From Pinus tabuliformis (taxonomy: Eukaryota > Streptophyta > Pinopsida > Pinales > Pinaceae), in assembly GCA_031772625.1 (NCBI GenBank), contig CM062817.1, positions 891,794,184-891,858,183 on the forward strand: a stretch of 64,000 nucleotides of DNA, read 5' to 3'. Positions 44,034-56,202 of this stretch are shown in pieces. How positions within the stretch are numbered: the stretch's first letter is position 1; the number at the start of each line of letters is the position of its first letter. Made by a program: the position numbers and the translations under genes. Below the pieces are notes generated by a model. The model was not told the origin of the DNA and searched no databases. It saw only the letters and a list, made by a program, of their open reading frames with translations.

Positions 44034-44577
44034 TTGTAAGCAATGTCTATCATATGTTATGATTTTCATTTACTACAATATATTGTCAGGCATCTTGTAA
44101 GTTGAGAAAACATTTTAATACGTCATGGTTAAAATACTTTGGTAGGTTTATCAAGGTCAAAGGGCACCAACCTCACAATAGGTAAACATCAATGTAGTTG
44201 TACGTAAAATAATATAACCACAAGATTTATTCTAGATTAGCATTTTATCCACTATAGAGTAAGTCAAGTTCATATTTTTAGGCATCATATAACTAAATGA
44301 AAGATTCACTATACATATGACCAACTTGAGAAAATTCACTCCTTCATCCTTTCCAAAGTATTGTTTCTATACAATATGGAATATATATTGGTCATGTCAT
44401 AATACCTCTTCCAAGAGCCTTCCAATATGAAGAAGTTTTTATAAATTATAATTTTTTATATTAGCCATGATATAATGTGAAGTTTCTATATAAATTTAGA
44501 CATATGTTAATAGTGGTTTTCTTATTAATATAATGATGATTAATTGTGGATGAATTGAAAATTACACTTATTTGATA

Positions 44578-44767
44578 AAAGGGTGATAAGGGGAAGGCAC
44601 CAACCTTAGAGAAGTGCACAGATGCTCCTAAGGAAGAGCTTACTGAAGAAGAAATTTGTATGTCCGTTGATCTGATCCAAACAATAAAGAAGATTCGAAT
44701 GAAAGCAAACAAAAAATTAAGTTCTTTATTTCACCTTAATGCATTGAATTCTTTAGTATGCGGTGAG
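44578..44767 (+). pseudogene. Possible exon near the SET fragment, cut by E8
   Basis: An open stretch follows an AG-like boundary (GATAAAAG) and encodes GDKGKAPTLEKCTDAPKEEL, then TEEEICMSVDLIQTIKKIRM. It runs into the Sirevirus LTR at 44768. I do not recognise the protein. It may be a downstream exon of the SET-domain gene or unrelated. Confidence 0.3.
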
Positions 44768-46593
44768 TGTTGGAAATAATACTCAGAGGGGGGTGAATCA
44801 GTATTATCAGATCAATAATTTTTCATTTCCCAAACAGATTTATATATGTTGCTTCTATGAAGTGAACTAATGTGTACACACTACTATGATTAGAGAAACC
44901 AACGTATACCCAGAGAACTTGTGATTTAGTCAATTTATCATGTGTTTATCTTTAACCAATGCAACCGTAACTTATTAAACTGTTCAGTAAAAATAGAATA
45001 AACCATCACACATAAGCAACACACATGAACACCAATATTTAATGTGGAAACTCAATGTGGGTGAAAACCACCTGCTGCTGTCGTCTCTTTCTTCTTTTAA
45101 TAATAAGAAAACCTGTTTACAATATTGTACTAGTGCAGACTCATACCAATACATAGGCACCCACCTACAGAAGGCTAAAACCTTCTCTCGTTTTCTAGCT
45201 TCTACTGGAAGGGAGCTACAATCCCCTAGCTCTTGTACTAGCCAATGTGTTTATTAGTATGTAGGCGCCGACCTACAGAAGGCTACGACCTTCTCTCTTC
45301 CTCCTGGGACCATGTTTCATAAATTTTCAAACAGGACCCATCAGAACTTTCAAACTGCATCAACCAATAATCAGTTAATCTAAACAGTTAGATCACTGTC
45401 ACCAGAACATTGTGTTGAACCCATAAATGCTACTTTACTGAACCCAACCTGCATGTATACACTACTTCCTTTAATCAAACCTGCGTATACCTTCAAAACC
45501 ACTGAAACATAAAACTTTTGAATCAAGTCTATACCAACCAACAATATATTGAACATCTATTGTCTATTTACAGATCTTTACACAGGCAGTAGCAGAGATC
45601 ACCCTTCTCACTTATACAATCAATCAATCAGATATCAAACTCCTTATGCATTCAGTTTTACATTCATATCTAAGAAGACTTCATTGAAAGACAACAGTAA
45701 AACAACAGAACTGATCAGATAGAGCAGTCAAATATTGAAGAAAAGGATTTTCTTTTGTATATGCTACTTGGAAGAGTAGAACCTACGTGTACACGCTTTT
45801 ATTGAGACGAACCAGCATATAGATTGAAAATATTAATTCATAACTTTGTTGCTATTCTGGACTTTAGACAAACCTAGATCATGACATTTAAAGAATAAAA
45901 TAGGTGTACACAATCAGATCTGGCCCAACCAATATCAGATCATTCAATGATAGGTCATTTCAGGTCTCATGATCCTGATCCAACATTGAATTCAAGGTGC
46001 ACAAAATATTTCAAATCAAATAAAAAACATAGCCCCTGCAACATAAAATATACTTCAGATAGAAGTATTCCTTAGAAGCCCTTTTCACTTGCACACCTTG
46101 ACCTTATGATCTTCTCTTCCTTATATAGTTTTATGCCTTTCTCAATACCTTGGACCAAAACCACTTAGGACCCGTGGTATTCTTGGATGGGATCAAATAG
46201 TTGTTACTCAACTCAATATTGTGGGCTAATACCATGGTATTGACCCCTAGTATTGTCTCCTCTTGATTTTCCTTGATTTTCCAACATATACACGCTTTTA
46301 TTCTTGTGAAAATGTGTGTATACGTATACACTGTTTTTGTTCTGTGAACCAGTGTGTATATGTTGTTTTTACTAAGTGGACCTATGTATACATCTTAAAC
46401 TTCTTTTTACCATCCTTTACCTTCAACTTCTTAATTCTGATTAGTAGACTTTAGTTCCATCTTCCTGTTCTTCTGTACGAATTCCCTGTTACATCTGAAT
46501 GGACCTGTTACATTGTGGGTTCCTTTCATCAAAACTGAATTGACCTATGAGTGAGTTGCCATCAACGACAACACTTGTATAATAATACCAACA
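44768..46593 (-). repeat. E8 3' LTR
   Basis: It has palindromic ends TGTTGG...CCAACA. It contains GGGGGGTGAATCAGTATTA near one end, like 9651. The flank 44763-44767 is GTGAG; the other LTR is outside the window, so a target duplication cannot be tested. Confidence 0.75.
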
Positions 46594-46770
46594 ATCTCCC
46601 CCTTTGGACTTGATGGCAACCATGCTGGTGTTGATTACTACAAGCTGAAGAAACTATTAGAGATAACAAGCAACACCAAAATACTCTCCCCCTTTGACAT
46701 CAAGGGAAAAGGGTGGTCCAAGCTATTCTCCCCATTTGATATACATTATGTTGTCCATGCTCCCCCTGAG
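46594..46770 (-). other. E8 multiple polypurine tracts
   Basis: Purine runs on the minus strand lie at 46594-46607 (adjacent to the LTR), 46685-46696, 46725-46738 and 46759-46770; another is at 63968-63979 beyond the nested elements. Each has the form (A)GGGGGAG. Confidence 0.7.
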
Positions 46771-46822
46771 TGCATGCAGAGATATGTTTCAAAAGAATAA
46801 CATGACTCTATAACTCAACTAA

Positions 46823-46827
46823 GTGAG
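46823..46827. repeat. E7 target-site duplication, left copy
   Basis: GTGAG, identical to 54271-54275. Confidence 0.75.
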
Positions 46828-47754
46828 TGTTGGCTTGTTGGGACCTGACCCAAGTTCAGAGTTAATTAGCCAAACAAATCCCTGTACTACTGGCCCTTTC
46901 GGCAATAGTCCACGGAGCGTGGACTAAAGTATCACCTGAAGTAGTATGGAAGGGTGCTGGAACCAGGTTTCTGTACCCTTGAGATGTCTGACGGGCTGAT
47001 TGGGTCCAACAGTGAATACCTGCGCGCAGGTTACTCTACACACTTCCCTGACCTGCGGGTCCTTCCCGCCCTGATATACTTGCCTTCGTGTAGCCCTGAC
47101 CAGGGGCTGTGGGGCTTTCGCACTGCTGGAGCGGCGATCTACACTATTTCCCCAATTCACGCCATAGATATTACTTATCTTCTTATAACAGTTAGTTATC
47201 TTCGCATAAACAGATATCTTGTATTATATTCACTTAGTTAGCACATTTAAATAAGTTCGCAGTAAATAAATAGTAAACTTGCAATTCATACCCAATAATG
47301 CATAAGACAAGAAAAGATACATAGAAATATCGTAAAACTTCTCTTTATTAATACTTCCAATGGTTACAGACTAACCTGCCCTGCGCACTCAGGTACAGGG
47401 GTCCACGCACTCAGCTACGGACTACTAGGCCTCTGCGCAGTCAGCTACAGAGCCTTCTCCTACTCTACAACCCAAAGACATGACTTACACTTTGACTTAA
47501 TTCTTCATCAATTCCCTAGATTCATTGATCCATGCTTTCTTTTTTAGTTGATTTCTACACTTAGAGCCTCGCTCTATTTATATAATCCCATGGTCGGCGG
47601 ACCATGTGTAGATCTTTCAATCTGACATTACATTACAAAAAAAAGGGTGGACAACCCTATGACTCTATTATGACTTCGTGCTCCGTGCCCACAATTCGTG
47701 GAGTATTTATAATGGACTTAGTCAAAACTTAGGCTTTAAGCCCCAAAACATGCC

Positions 47755-47759
47755 TTGGG
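47755..47759. repeat. E6 target-site duplication, left copy
   Basis: TTGGG, identical to 54248-54252. Confidence 0.9.
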
Positions 47760-48177
47760 TGTTATGCTCTTAACCTGCAAAAAGATACCCAAATACATAA
47801 TATGCGAAGAAAGATACCCAAAACATAGAATAGTGAGAGACAACAACAAATATTTTATTATTCAAAAAGCAATGTTCACTGGCCTCTTCGAGGGGGCAAC
47901 CTCCAATAGAGCAGAGCTCGATTCAAAAATAAGACACGATGCTCCTCGCAGGGAGTCTCTATCCTTTATATATGACTCATACATGCCATACCCTAGATCA
48001 ATACCATGGGTTTTATTAATACCATCTATCTAATACTACGACCCATTTGTAGCTAACTGTGGTCCTGTCATTAATTGCGGGTTAACCACTTACAATTATT
48101 AATATGGGCTTTATTGACTCTTGACTATGACTCGATCCCATTACATAAATAAGGGGGTTAGGGTGGGACCCTAACAT
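47760..48177 (-). repeat. E6 3' LTR
   Basis: 418 bp. The element strand reads TGTTAGGGTCCC ... GCATAACA. Confidence 0.93.
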
Positions 48178-48189
48178 GCCCTCCCCGTT
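48178..48189 (-). other. E6 polypurine tract
   Basis: The minus strand reads ACGGGGAGGGCA directly before the 3' LTR. Confidence 0.8.
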
Positions 48190-48217
48190 AAGACTAGCCT
48201 TGTCCACAAGGCTGAAG

Positions 48218-49432
48218 CTACGGAAATTGCTGAAGAATAGTGGCTGGTTCCCAAGTTGCATCTTCTGGAGAGGTGTCTTTCCACTTGACGAGGACTTCCC
48301 TAATCATGCGGCCCCGCAGGTGCTTGTCTCGTGTGTCTAGGACTTGTTCAAGTTGGAGCCAGATTGACCCTTTTTCGTCCAATTCAGGTAGACTGGTTTG
48401 AATTCTGCAATTGTTCCCAATCACTTTCTTGAGGCATGAGACATGGAAAACTGGATGGATTTTTGCAGTAGGTGGCAAAGCCAACTTGTAAGCCACTTCT
48501 CCAATGCGCTGAAGTACTTGATATGGTCCATAGAATTTTGGAGATGGTTTCTGACAACCCTTGTCTTTGAGTGATGTTTGCTTATATGGTTGCAGCCTCA
48601 AAAAGACCTGATCCCCTTCTTGAAATTGGCGCTCTGAGCGATGCTGATCTACCTGTTGCTTCATGTGGTTTTGAGCTTGATGAAGATTCTCTCTACGATG
48701 GGCGAGCATGGTTGTGCGTTGTTGTAGGAGTTGATCCACTTCTTGTACCTTTGAGCACCCCTTGATATAAGAAGTAGGGGAAGGAGGGAGTTGACCATAT
48801 ACTGCTTCATAGGGAGTCATTTTGGTGGTGGCATGATAGTTGGTGTTATACCACCATTCAACCAGAGGTAACCACTGTACCCAAAGATGTTGCTTTTCTG
48901 AAGTGAAACACCTAAGGTAGGTTTCCAGACATTTGTTGACGGCTTCAGTTTGACCAGCCATTTGTGGATGATAGGAAGTACTAAGTTTTAGTTGAGTGCC
49001 TTGTAGCCTGAAGAGTTCCTGCCAAAAATTACTGGTGAAGATCGGGTCGCGATTGGACACAATAGAAGTGGGCATGCCATGCAATTTGAAGATCTGATCC
49101 ATGAAAGATTGAGCAACCAAAGTTGGTGTAAACGGGTGGAGTAGGGCGCAGAAATGAGCATACTTCGAAAGTCTATCCACAACCACCATGATGACTGACT
49201 TGTTTCCTGACTTTGGAAGACCTGTAATGAAATCCATAGAAACCTCTGTCCATATTGATTTCGGGATGGGCAACGGTTGTAATGTGCCTGGTGTGTTGAC
49301 GGTCTCCCCTTTGTGGCGTTGACAGACATCGCATTTTGCTACGAAAGTAAGGATGCCCTTTTTCATGCCTGACCAAAAAAAATGATCTTCTGGTGCGAGC
49401 ATACGTCTTCTGAAAGCCTGAATGTCCTGCAA
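48218..49432 (-). pseudogene. E6 integrase core, GPY module and chromodomain
   Basis: 404 open codons. The zinc-binding cysteines are in CDVCQRHKGE. The core has MDFITGLPKSGNKSVIMVVV, IVSNRDPIFTSNFWQELF and AGQTEAVNKCLETYLRCF. The second catalytic Asp (usually SDRD) is Asn here, a single transition that should block integration. Then YGPYQVLQRIGEVAYKLALP (GPY) and HPVFHVSCLKKVIG. The chromodomain ends the protein: QVLDTRDKHLRGRMIREVLV then KWKDTSPEDATWEPATIL. A frameshift in the A-run near 49373-49381 separates it from the upstream frame. Confidence 0.93.
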
Positions 49433-50920
49433 TGGGGGATGAATGCAATTCTATCAAAATGCGACTTTTGAGGGTGGATGTTGGTGATATTACGACTCTG
49501 TCCCTGTAGCGAAGAATCTCATCCTGCCACGAGTAGCCCTTGGTGGAATTTGGATCCGCCTGCAATTGAGAAATGAGTTGGGAGAGCCCGGGATGTGAAA
49601 ACCATTCCCTGCGAGCCTCTTCAATCCATTCTGGAATGGGGAGGGAAATTGCTAGCAGAGTACTTTCCTCCTCAAATTGGCGAGATAATGCATCTGCTAC
49701 ACTATTGTCTTGCCCTTTCTTGTAAATGATCTCATAATCATATCCCAGCATTTTGGCGAGCCATTTATTTTGTTGTGGGGAGGATAGGCGTTGCTCCAAA
49801 AAATATTTAAGACTGTGATGGTCTGTGCGGATTTGGAAATGTCGCCCCAATAAGTAAGGTCGCCAGGTCTCTACTGCATGTAAGATGGCCATAATTTCCT
49901 TCTCATAGGTAGATTGGCCCAGATTCTTCCCACTTAGTTGTTGACTTGTGAAGGCCAAAGGTCGTCCTTCCTGCATTAAGACCTCCCCAATACCCGTACC
50001 TGAAGCATCACATTCAATGAAAAAATATTTGGTGAAATCAGGTAGTGCTAAGACTGGAGTGGAACACATGGCATTTTTGAGAGCTGTAAAGGCCTGTTGT
50101 GCGTCCTCATTCCAGAAGAATGAATTTTTCTTCAGGAGTTGAGTGAGGGGATTCGCTATGTGACCATAATTGTGGACAAATTTGCGATAATAGCCTGTGA
50201 GACCCAAAAATCCTCTCAGGCTCTTCAAGGTCCTAGGTTGAGGCCAATCCTGCATTGCCTGGATCTTTTTGGGGTCCACCTTGACACCTTCACGCCCCAC
50301 AATGTTGCCCAAACACTCAACTTCTTCCATGCCAAATGAACACTTGGACATCTTAACAAATAATTTATGCTTGTGGAGCAGTTGCAAGAGTAGATCTACA
50401 TGTTGAAGATGTGCGGCCCAAGTGCAACTATAGATGAGGATGTCATCGAAGAAGACAAGGACAAATTTCCTGAGATATGGTTTGAGAAAGTGGTTCATAA
50501 GGCTCTGAAAAGTAGATGGGGCATTACAAAGACTGAATGGCATGACCCGGAACTCATAATGGCCTTCATGAGTTTGGATCTTTGGAATGTCGACTTCCTT
50601 CATGCGAATGTGGTGGTAGCCTGAGCGCAGATCCAGCTTAGTGAAGAATTGAGCCCCATTGAGTTCATCCAGCAAATCATCAACCACCGGGATGGGAAAT
50701 TTATCTTTGACTGTCAACTTATTGAGGGCCCTGAAGTCTGGACACATCCACCACTCCCCATCTTTCTTGAGCACCATGACCACCGGTGATGAATAAGGAC
50801 TAATGCTGGGATGAATGACACCTGCTTCCAAAAGTTCCTTGATTATTTTTTCTATTTCATTCTTTTGGGTGAACGGATATTTGTATGGGTGCACATTTGG
50901 GGGTTGTTGCCCCTGGAACC
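49373..50920 (-). pseudogene. E6 reverse transcriptase, RNase H and integrase start
   Basis: The open frame extends to 49173-50978. RT has KNEIEKIIKELLEAGVIHPS, KDGEWWMCPDFRALNKLTVK, FTKLDLRSGYHHIRM and the catalytic [12 protein letters not shown], but the segment after VDIPK lacks the usual few residues before THEGHYEFRV. RNase H retains all four acids: FIECDASGTG, YEKEIMAILHAVETW, RTDHHSLKYFLEQ and NSVADALSRQ. The integrase HHCC begins (HSSPIAGHSGFQKTY) before the frameshift near 49378. Confidence 0.93.
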
Positions 50921-52530
50921 AAGGTGATGCTATGATCATGTTCCCCTCTCGAGGGTGGAAGCTCATGAGGCTTGTCAAAGACCAGCAGATAGTTATTTAA
51001 AATCTGTTGCATCTCAGGATGAATCGGCAGAGACTTGGTTGCGACTGCCTGGATAGCATTAAATTGATCTATAACTCCATGATGGCCCTTTTTTATCAAT
51101 TTTTCCATCCTATGCGAGCTGATGATAGAGGGAGCTCCCGGCTGGAGTCCACGGAGGGTATGTGTGGAGTTGTTCTGCTTAAAACTCATATATAACTCCT
51201 GGAAATCCATTGTGATTGGCCCAAGAGTGCGGAGCCATTCAGCGCCGAGGACAATGTCGCACCCTCCCATGTGTATGGCAAACATGTGGGTCTTCAACTG
51301 ATAATCCCCCATTTGAAGTTTGAAATTTTCACAGTGGCCTTCACATTTCATTGTGCCCCCATCCGCAATTTGGACTTGGAAGTTAGAAACTGCTCGTACA
51401 AAACAATGCACTGCTTCCGCGACTTTGTGATGGATGAAATTATGTGTACTTCCACTATCAATCAAGACTACTAGTGGGCAATGTTTAATAGAATCTCTGA
51501 TTTTGAGAGTTTGAGGTGAAGAAATCCCAGCCAAAGCATGCATCGAAATAACTGGTTCGTCAGGGACATGGTCCTTTTGGTTGTCCTCTTCTACCGCCTC
51601 GTGTTCCTCAAGTGGTGGATCTTCCTCTGATGAGCTGTAGTCAGTGGCATCAATTTGAAAAAATTTGGGCTCCTTGCATTTATGACCTGGGGAGTATTTT
51701 TCATCACAGTAGTAACATAATCCTTGCTTTCTTCTTTCGGCCATTTCTGCAGGTGACACCTTTTGGACCTTAAGTGTTTGAGTCGTGTTGTGAGCCCATG
51801 GGGGGCGACCCTTAGCGAAGAAATTTGGGTGACTATACTGGTCTGCTAACGCACGTTCCACGTTACGAGCTACCTTGCAAGCCTCTGTCCATGTGGGAGG
51901 GTGGTGCAGTAGGACTTGGGCTTTTATGGCTTCTTTAAGACCGCTGATAAAACATTCCGTGTAGAATATATCTAAGAGACCCCTAGTGCGGAAGGCTAAG
52001 GCTTCAAAGGTTGTAATATATTCATCCACTGTGCCAGTCTGTCGGAGCTTAGTAAGACGACCCAAAAAAGAAGATTCCTGGTCAAAGCAGTCTGTAAGAT
52101 CTTTTTTGAAGTTGGTCCAAGCCAGAAAAGGTCCATTGCAACGTTGATTCCATTCCCACCATTGCCACCTTTCATTGTCCAAGTACATGCTCCCCACCAT
52201 AAGCTGAGTCTCATTATCTAAGATGTTATTCAGATTGAAATACTGCTCCATTTGTGCTATCCATGCTGTTGGGTGAGAACCGTCAAATTTATGCATATCC
52301 AACTTGGGAGGTTGCTAACGGGATCGTTGGTGGGTGCCCCAGACGTGAGGAGAGTGGCTAGACTCACCCTCACTGTGTCCATTGCCATTATACGCCTCCT
52401 CGTGGGCTTCCTCCTTGCCCTTTGAGATTAGGGTAGATAGTCTGTCAAGTTGACTTTGGATGGATTGCAAGGTTAGTTCAAGTTTGTCAATCCTCTCATT
52501 GGCCATAACTTGAGCTCTAGTTTCTACCAT
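50857..52530 (-). pseudogene. E6 gag-protease
   Basis: It starts MVETRAQVMANERIDKLELT (ATG at 52528-52530), a coiled-coil lead. A TAG at 52315-52317 interrupts the same frame, which then runs to 50857. Gag has MHKFDGSHPTAWIAQMEQYF and WTNFKKDLTDCF. The knuckle variant CYYCDEKYSPGHKC lies near 51700. The protease site LIDSGSTHNFIHHKVAEAVH is intact, and MGGCDIVLGAEWLRTLGPIT follows. A frameshift near 50905 separates it from RT. Compared with E4, the protease is undamaged. Confidence 0.93.
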
Positions 52531-53528
52531 GCACCGATAAGATGTTCTTGAGATTTGGGACTGCCAAAAAAAAAAAATTTAAGTAAGAATTGAATGGTAC
52601 CACCATGCTCAGCTCGTCGTCCTGATTCTGATTGGCTAGATCACCAATAAGCGCCCCGGGAGATCCTTTTTTTTTCTTTTCTTTTTTTTCTTTTTCTGAA
52701 AACTCCTAACGAAGTTTTACTCCTTCCTTATGAATACTGCAGTCGCCAAATCCTCAAAATGTCAATGCTGCCAAAAGTCCAGCGAAAATTATGCCCCGGT
52801 GTAGGAACCCCACACAACTACTCAGATCTGGTGGATTTGAGAGATCTGAATGGCAGATCGGATAGCTCTGGGCGGTGGAACAGACTGCTGCTACGAATCT
52901 GATGGATCTAATAGATTAGAATGGCTGGTCTGCTAACTCAGAACTGCGGGACTGATGTCTGCTGCTGCTGCACCCCTTTGCACGAGCGGATCTGGCAGAG
53001 ATGATGCGTGATCCCAAGATAGAAAAGGGAACTATGGTCTCGAGGAGTGTCAGGTGCTACAGATCACAATATACATAAGGGTCTGACAGTAGTACTCGGC
53101 CCAGTGTTTCAGGGCTCTAACTAAGGAGGATCAACCGTACCCTTAGCCATACAACTCGACTACCCTATCGTACGGGCGAGTAATCTCTCCGAGTGCTGTT
53201 CTCAGTGTACTGTAGCAGCAAGACAGCTGACGGTTTATCTATGGCGAGGTTGCGGAGGAGCTAAGGGGCTTCCGATATACCCAGAAGGTACTTGGAAGGC
53301 AGTCCATACACGGTTCTGTCTAATGCGCTACTACTCGAAGGGGTACCCACAGGGGTTACAAGGGAGTCCAACAAGCGTGACCACCTCTTGTATTTCCTGC
53401 GTGCATGCCTCCCCAAATCCGCAGGTTTATGCGCTCAACGACAGATCCCGTGGTTTAAAGACGTCAAAACACGTCTCTAGCCAAATTTTTTTTTTGCTAA
53501 GAAATGGAGATCCCACTGGCCCTGGAAA
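52531..53528 (-). other. E6 5' leader
   Basis: About 1 kb of untranslated leader between PBS and gag. It is relatively GC-rich, with CT/A homopolymers near 52565-52700. Confidence 0.8.
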
Positions 53529-53542
53529 GTGCTTTGATACCA
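53529..53542 (-). other. E6 primer-binding site (tRNA-iMet type)
   Basis: The minus strand reads TGGTATCAAAGCAC, one base off the initiator tRNA-Met complement, 2 bp inside the LTR. Confidence 0.88.
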
Positions 53543-53544
53543 CT

Positions 53545-54247
53545 TGTTATGCTCTTAACCTGCAAAAAGATACCCAAATACAGAATATGCGAAGAAAGAT
53601 ACCCAAAACATAGAATAGTGAGGGGCAACAACAAATATTTTATTATTCAGAAAGCAATGTTCATTGGCCTCTTCGAGGGGGCAACCTCCAATAGAGCAGA
53701 GCTCGATTCAAAAATAAGACACGATGCTCCTCGCAGGGAGTCTCTATCCTTTATATATGACTCATACATGCAATACCCTGGATCAATACCATGGGTTTTA
53801 TTAATACCATCTATCTAATACTACGGCCCATTTGCAACTAACTGTGGTCCCGTCATTAATTGCGGGTTAACCACTTACAATTATTAATATGGGCTTTATT
53901 GACTCTTGACTATGACTTGATCCCATTACATAAATAAGGGGGTTAGGGTGGGACCTCTTCGAGGGGGAAACCTCCAATAGAGCAGAGCTCGATTCAAAAA
54001 TAAGACACGATGCTCCTCGCAGGGAGTCTCTATCCTTTATATATGACTCATACATGCAATACCCTGGATCAATACCATGGGTTTTATTAATACCATCTAT
54101 CTAATACTACGGCCCATTTGCAACTAATTGTGGTCCCGTCATTAATTGCGGGTTAACCACTTACAATTATTAATATGGGCTTTATTGACTCTTGACTATG
54201 ACTTGATCCCATTACATAAATAAGGGGGTTAGGGTGGGACCCTAACA
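53545..54247 (-). repeat. E6 5' LTR with internal tandem duplication
   Basis: It is 703 bp against 418 bp for the partner. The segment beginning CCTCTTCGAGGGGG occurs twice (53668-53953 and 53954-54239, 286 bp each), differing at only a few positions (GGGGGC/GGGGGA, CTAACTG/CTAATTG). The junction GGGACCTCTTC suggests a 3-bp overlap (CCT). Confidence 0.92.
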
Positions 54248-54252
54248 TTGGG
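54248..54252. repeat. E6 target-site duplication, right copy
   Basis: TTGGG. Confidence 0.9.
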
Positions 54253-54270
54253 GGGATTCTACACCCAACA

Positions 54271-54275
54271 GTGAG
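54271..54275. repeat. E7 target-site duplication, right copy
   Basis: GTGAG. Confidence 0.75.
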
Positions 54276-54470
54276 TATGACCGCCCTATGACCAATGACT
54301 CATACATACATTAATCACCCAACCAAGTGGGGATACACCATATTTGGCTCATCCACCCGACCAAGTAGGGATATACCAGTTGTTTATACATGACAGAAAT
54401 ACAACGATTATTACATCATCCATCCCATGTAAAGTGGGGATACAAATTACATCAAATGTCCAATAGGACT
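54276..54470 (-). other. E8 internal non-coding segment
   Basis: It lies between E7 and E9. It carries AAGTGGGGATACA, AAGTAGGGATATACC and AAAGTGGGGATACA, short purine-rich near-repeats, also compatible with Sirevirus 3' non-coding DNA. Confidence 0.5.
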
Positions 54471-56202
54471 TATTAACACTCCACGAAGCTCTCCTAGGTT
54501 GTAGCTCGGAGATTCCTGGTAACATATAAATCTTTAATATTGTTCTCTGAACTATTGGAATGGATGATGGTTTGGATCAAGTCAGATGACTGTTTCAACT
54601 TTGTTTTCACTAGAGACATGCATGAACACCCTCAACTTTACAAGGCTTTAGACCACTAATGCTCAATAATTTATAGATTCAATGGATAGATGAAGAATAC
54701 TGACTGTACCAGTAGATGCATACATAAACACATATGAATGGCTAGCTACAGGAAGTACATGAAGCTTGAAAATCTAATTTATCAACACAAAGATAAGATG
54801 ACAGTTATCTGGCATTAGACACAGAAGAAAACATGAATAACCTATTCAAGTGCAAGCTTAGAACAGAAGAGAAAATGGGAATTGAACATGTAACATCAAA
54901 AGAAGCCTATATTGCTAGAATGAAGATGAGAAGCTAGAGTAGTAGAGTATCCACAGTCCCCAAAAGTTGAACCCTTGTTACTCTGAACTTTCAAATATTT
55001 ATAGGCCTTTTACAATGCTATCGAGCCTTCTGAGGCTTGAGAGATCTTAATCTATCCCCCCTGTCTTTTTAACTATTTGATTCCATGACTAGGCATGCAT
55101 GAGCTTGGAGGTTTCTTTTCTAGCAGCAGAGTAACCACATTCTGGTAATTCGCTGCACTGTTAGGGAGCTCGCTTGTGCTAGCGATGCTCCACGATCACT
55201 TTTGTTGCGGGCTGCATTATGTTATGGGCCTTTTTCCCTTTCCAGCCATCTGTCTCCTGGTCTCTGTCTCCCGACCTTTGTTCTGTGATGGAATGGGTCT
55301 TCGGGCCTTTGAAATCCTTTCAAATACTAGCGATGACTGTTTTCTGTTTAATACATAAAAACATTGCAACACTGCAAAATCCCACCAAGCTCTGTTTATT
55401 TCAAACTTCAAAAGTCCTTAAACATTGTCTATTCCTCTATCAGGTCCATTTCCAATCACTGTTGCCTATTGCAAATGGCTCATGACGGACTTCAAAATCT
55501 ATATATTTCCCTTCATGAAACCTTTCAGGTCCAGGTCTTATCACATATCGCAAGTCACTTTGGTCCTGCTCCAAGGTCCCCCTTTGTATTTTAGAAATAC
55601 GTTCAAACTACGACAATGCATTGAAAATGACTTTCCTACAGATCTCAAAATATATGCAAAAATGCCTATATAGCCCTTGGGTTCATCTAATCGCATCGCA
55701 CATATACATGTGCATAGGCCCCGCCCCTTGGTGTTGCTCCGATGCAATATAACGATGCAATCTGATTGCAATTGCAGGTCACTCATGCACGTGCCATTTG
55801 CAAGCACTCTTTGTAATCTCTGATAGTGATCCTGTGATACAACGTGGGCCGTCGATCTGCGCGCTTGATCGACAGTCCACGTTGCATCGCCGATTTCCAT
55901 CGTAAGTTTCATACAGTCCGCGCCGATATCTGCCAGTTGCCACCGTCGATTGCAATCCTTCGACTGGATCTGGACCATTGATCGGCCAGATCTGATAGCT
56001 GTTGTGCATTTCATTGTTTATGCCTCCGATACTCTGTTTTTTTACTGCTTCCTTGGGTTTCTACCTCCCGATAGTATTTTTCTGCCTGTCTGAAGGTTTT
56101 TCTCTTGCGATTATTTTGATTTTTGGCTTGATTTTACTAACTTTTGAAGACTTAGAGAGCATATTTGGATCCATTTTGGGCCACATGCCAACAAGGCTAA
56201 CA
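54471..56202 (-). repeat. E9 3' LTR
   Basis: 1732 bp. It shares GAAGCTCTCCTAGGTTGTAG, AGCTTGGAGGTTTCT, TTTGAAAT.CTTTCAAAT.CT and GGATCCATTTTGGGCCACAT with the right LTR. Relative to that copy it has ~400 extra bp near 55762-56165, a G+C-rich part. Confidence 0.9.

Larger units (their letters stand above)
47760..54247 (-). mobile_element. E6: Ty3/gypsy chromovirus, nearly intact
   Basis: The LTRs (47760-48177 and 53545-54247), a perfect TTGGG duplication, a tRNA-iMet primer site (53529-53542) and a purine tract (48178-48189) define a complete 6.5-kb minus-strand element. Four long frames cover gag to chromodomain with one stop and two frameshifts. It is related to E4 by domain order and motif wording. 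The right LTR has an internal 286-bp tandem duplication. Confidence 0.95.
46828..54270 (-). mobile_element. E7: solo LTR interrupted by E6
   Basis: The ends TGTTGGCTTGTTGGG and ACACCCAACA form inverted LTR termini, flanked by GTGAG on both sides. Without E6 and its duplicated TTGGG, about 950 bp remain (46828-47759 plus 54253-54270) with no internal region, so it is a solo LTR left by recombination. Inside are a GC-rich stretch at 46890-47160 and ACTCAG.TAC-type repeats at 47385-47460. Orientation is uncertain. Confidence 0.75.

Noticed and set aside
46924..47241. Overlapping frames in a GC-rich stretch
   Set aside because: The region is inside the E7 LTR, both strands are open for similar lengths, and there is no domain.
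47755..48033. 92-codon frame, repeated at 53504-53818
   Set aside because: It is the E6 LTR read in the sense of the plus strand.
55541..56014. 157-codon minus-strand frame
   Set aside because: It lies in the E9 LTR, and part recurs as 63550-63798 in the other LTR. The sequence is repeat, not a host gene.
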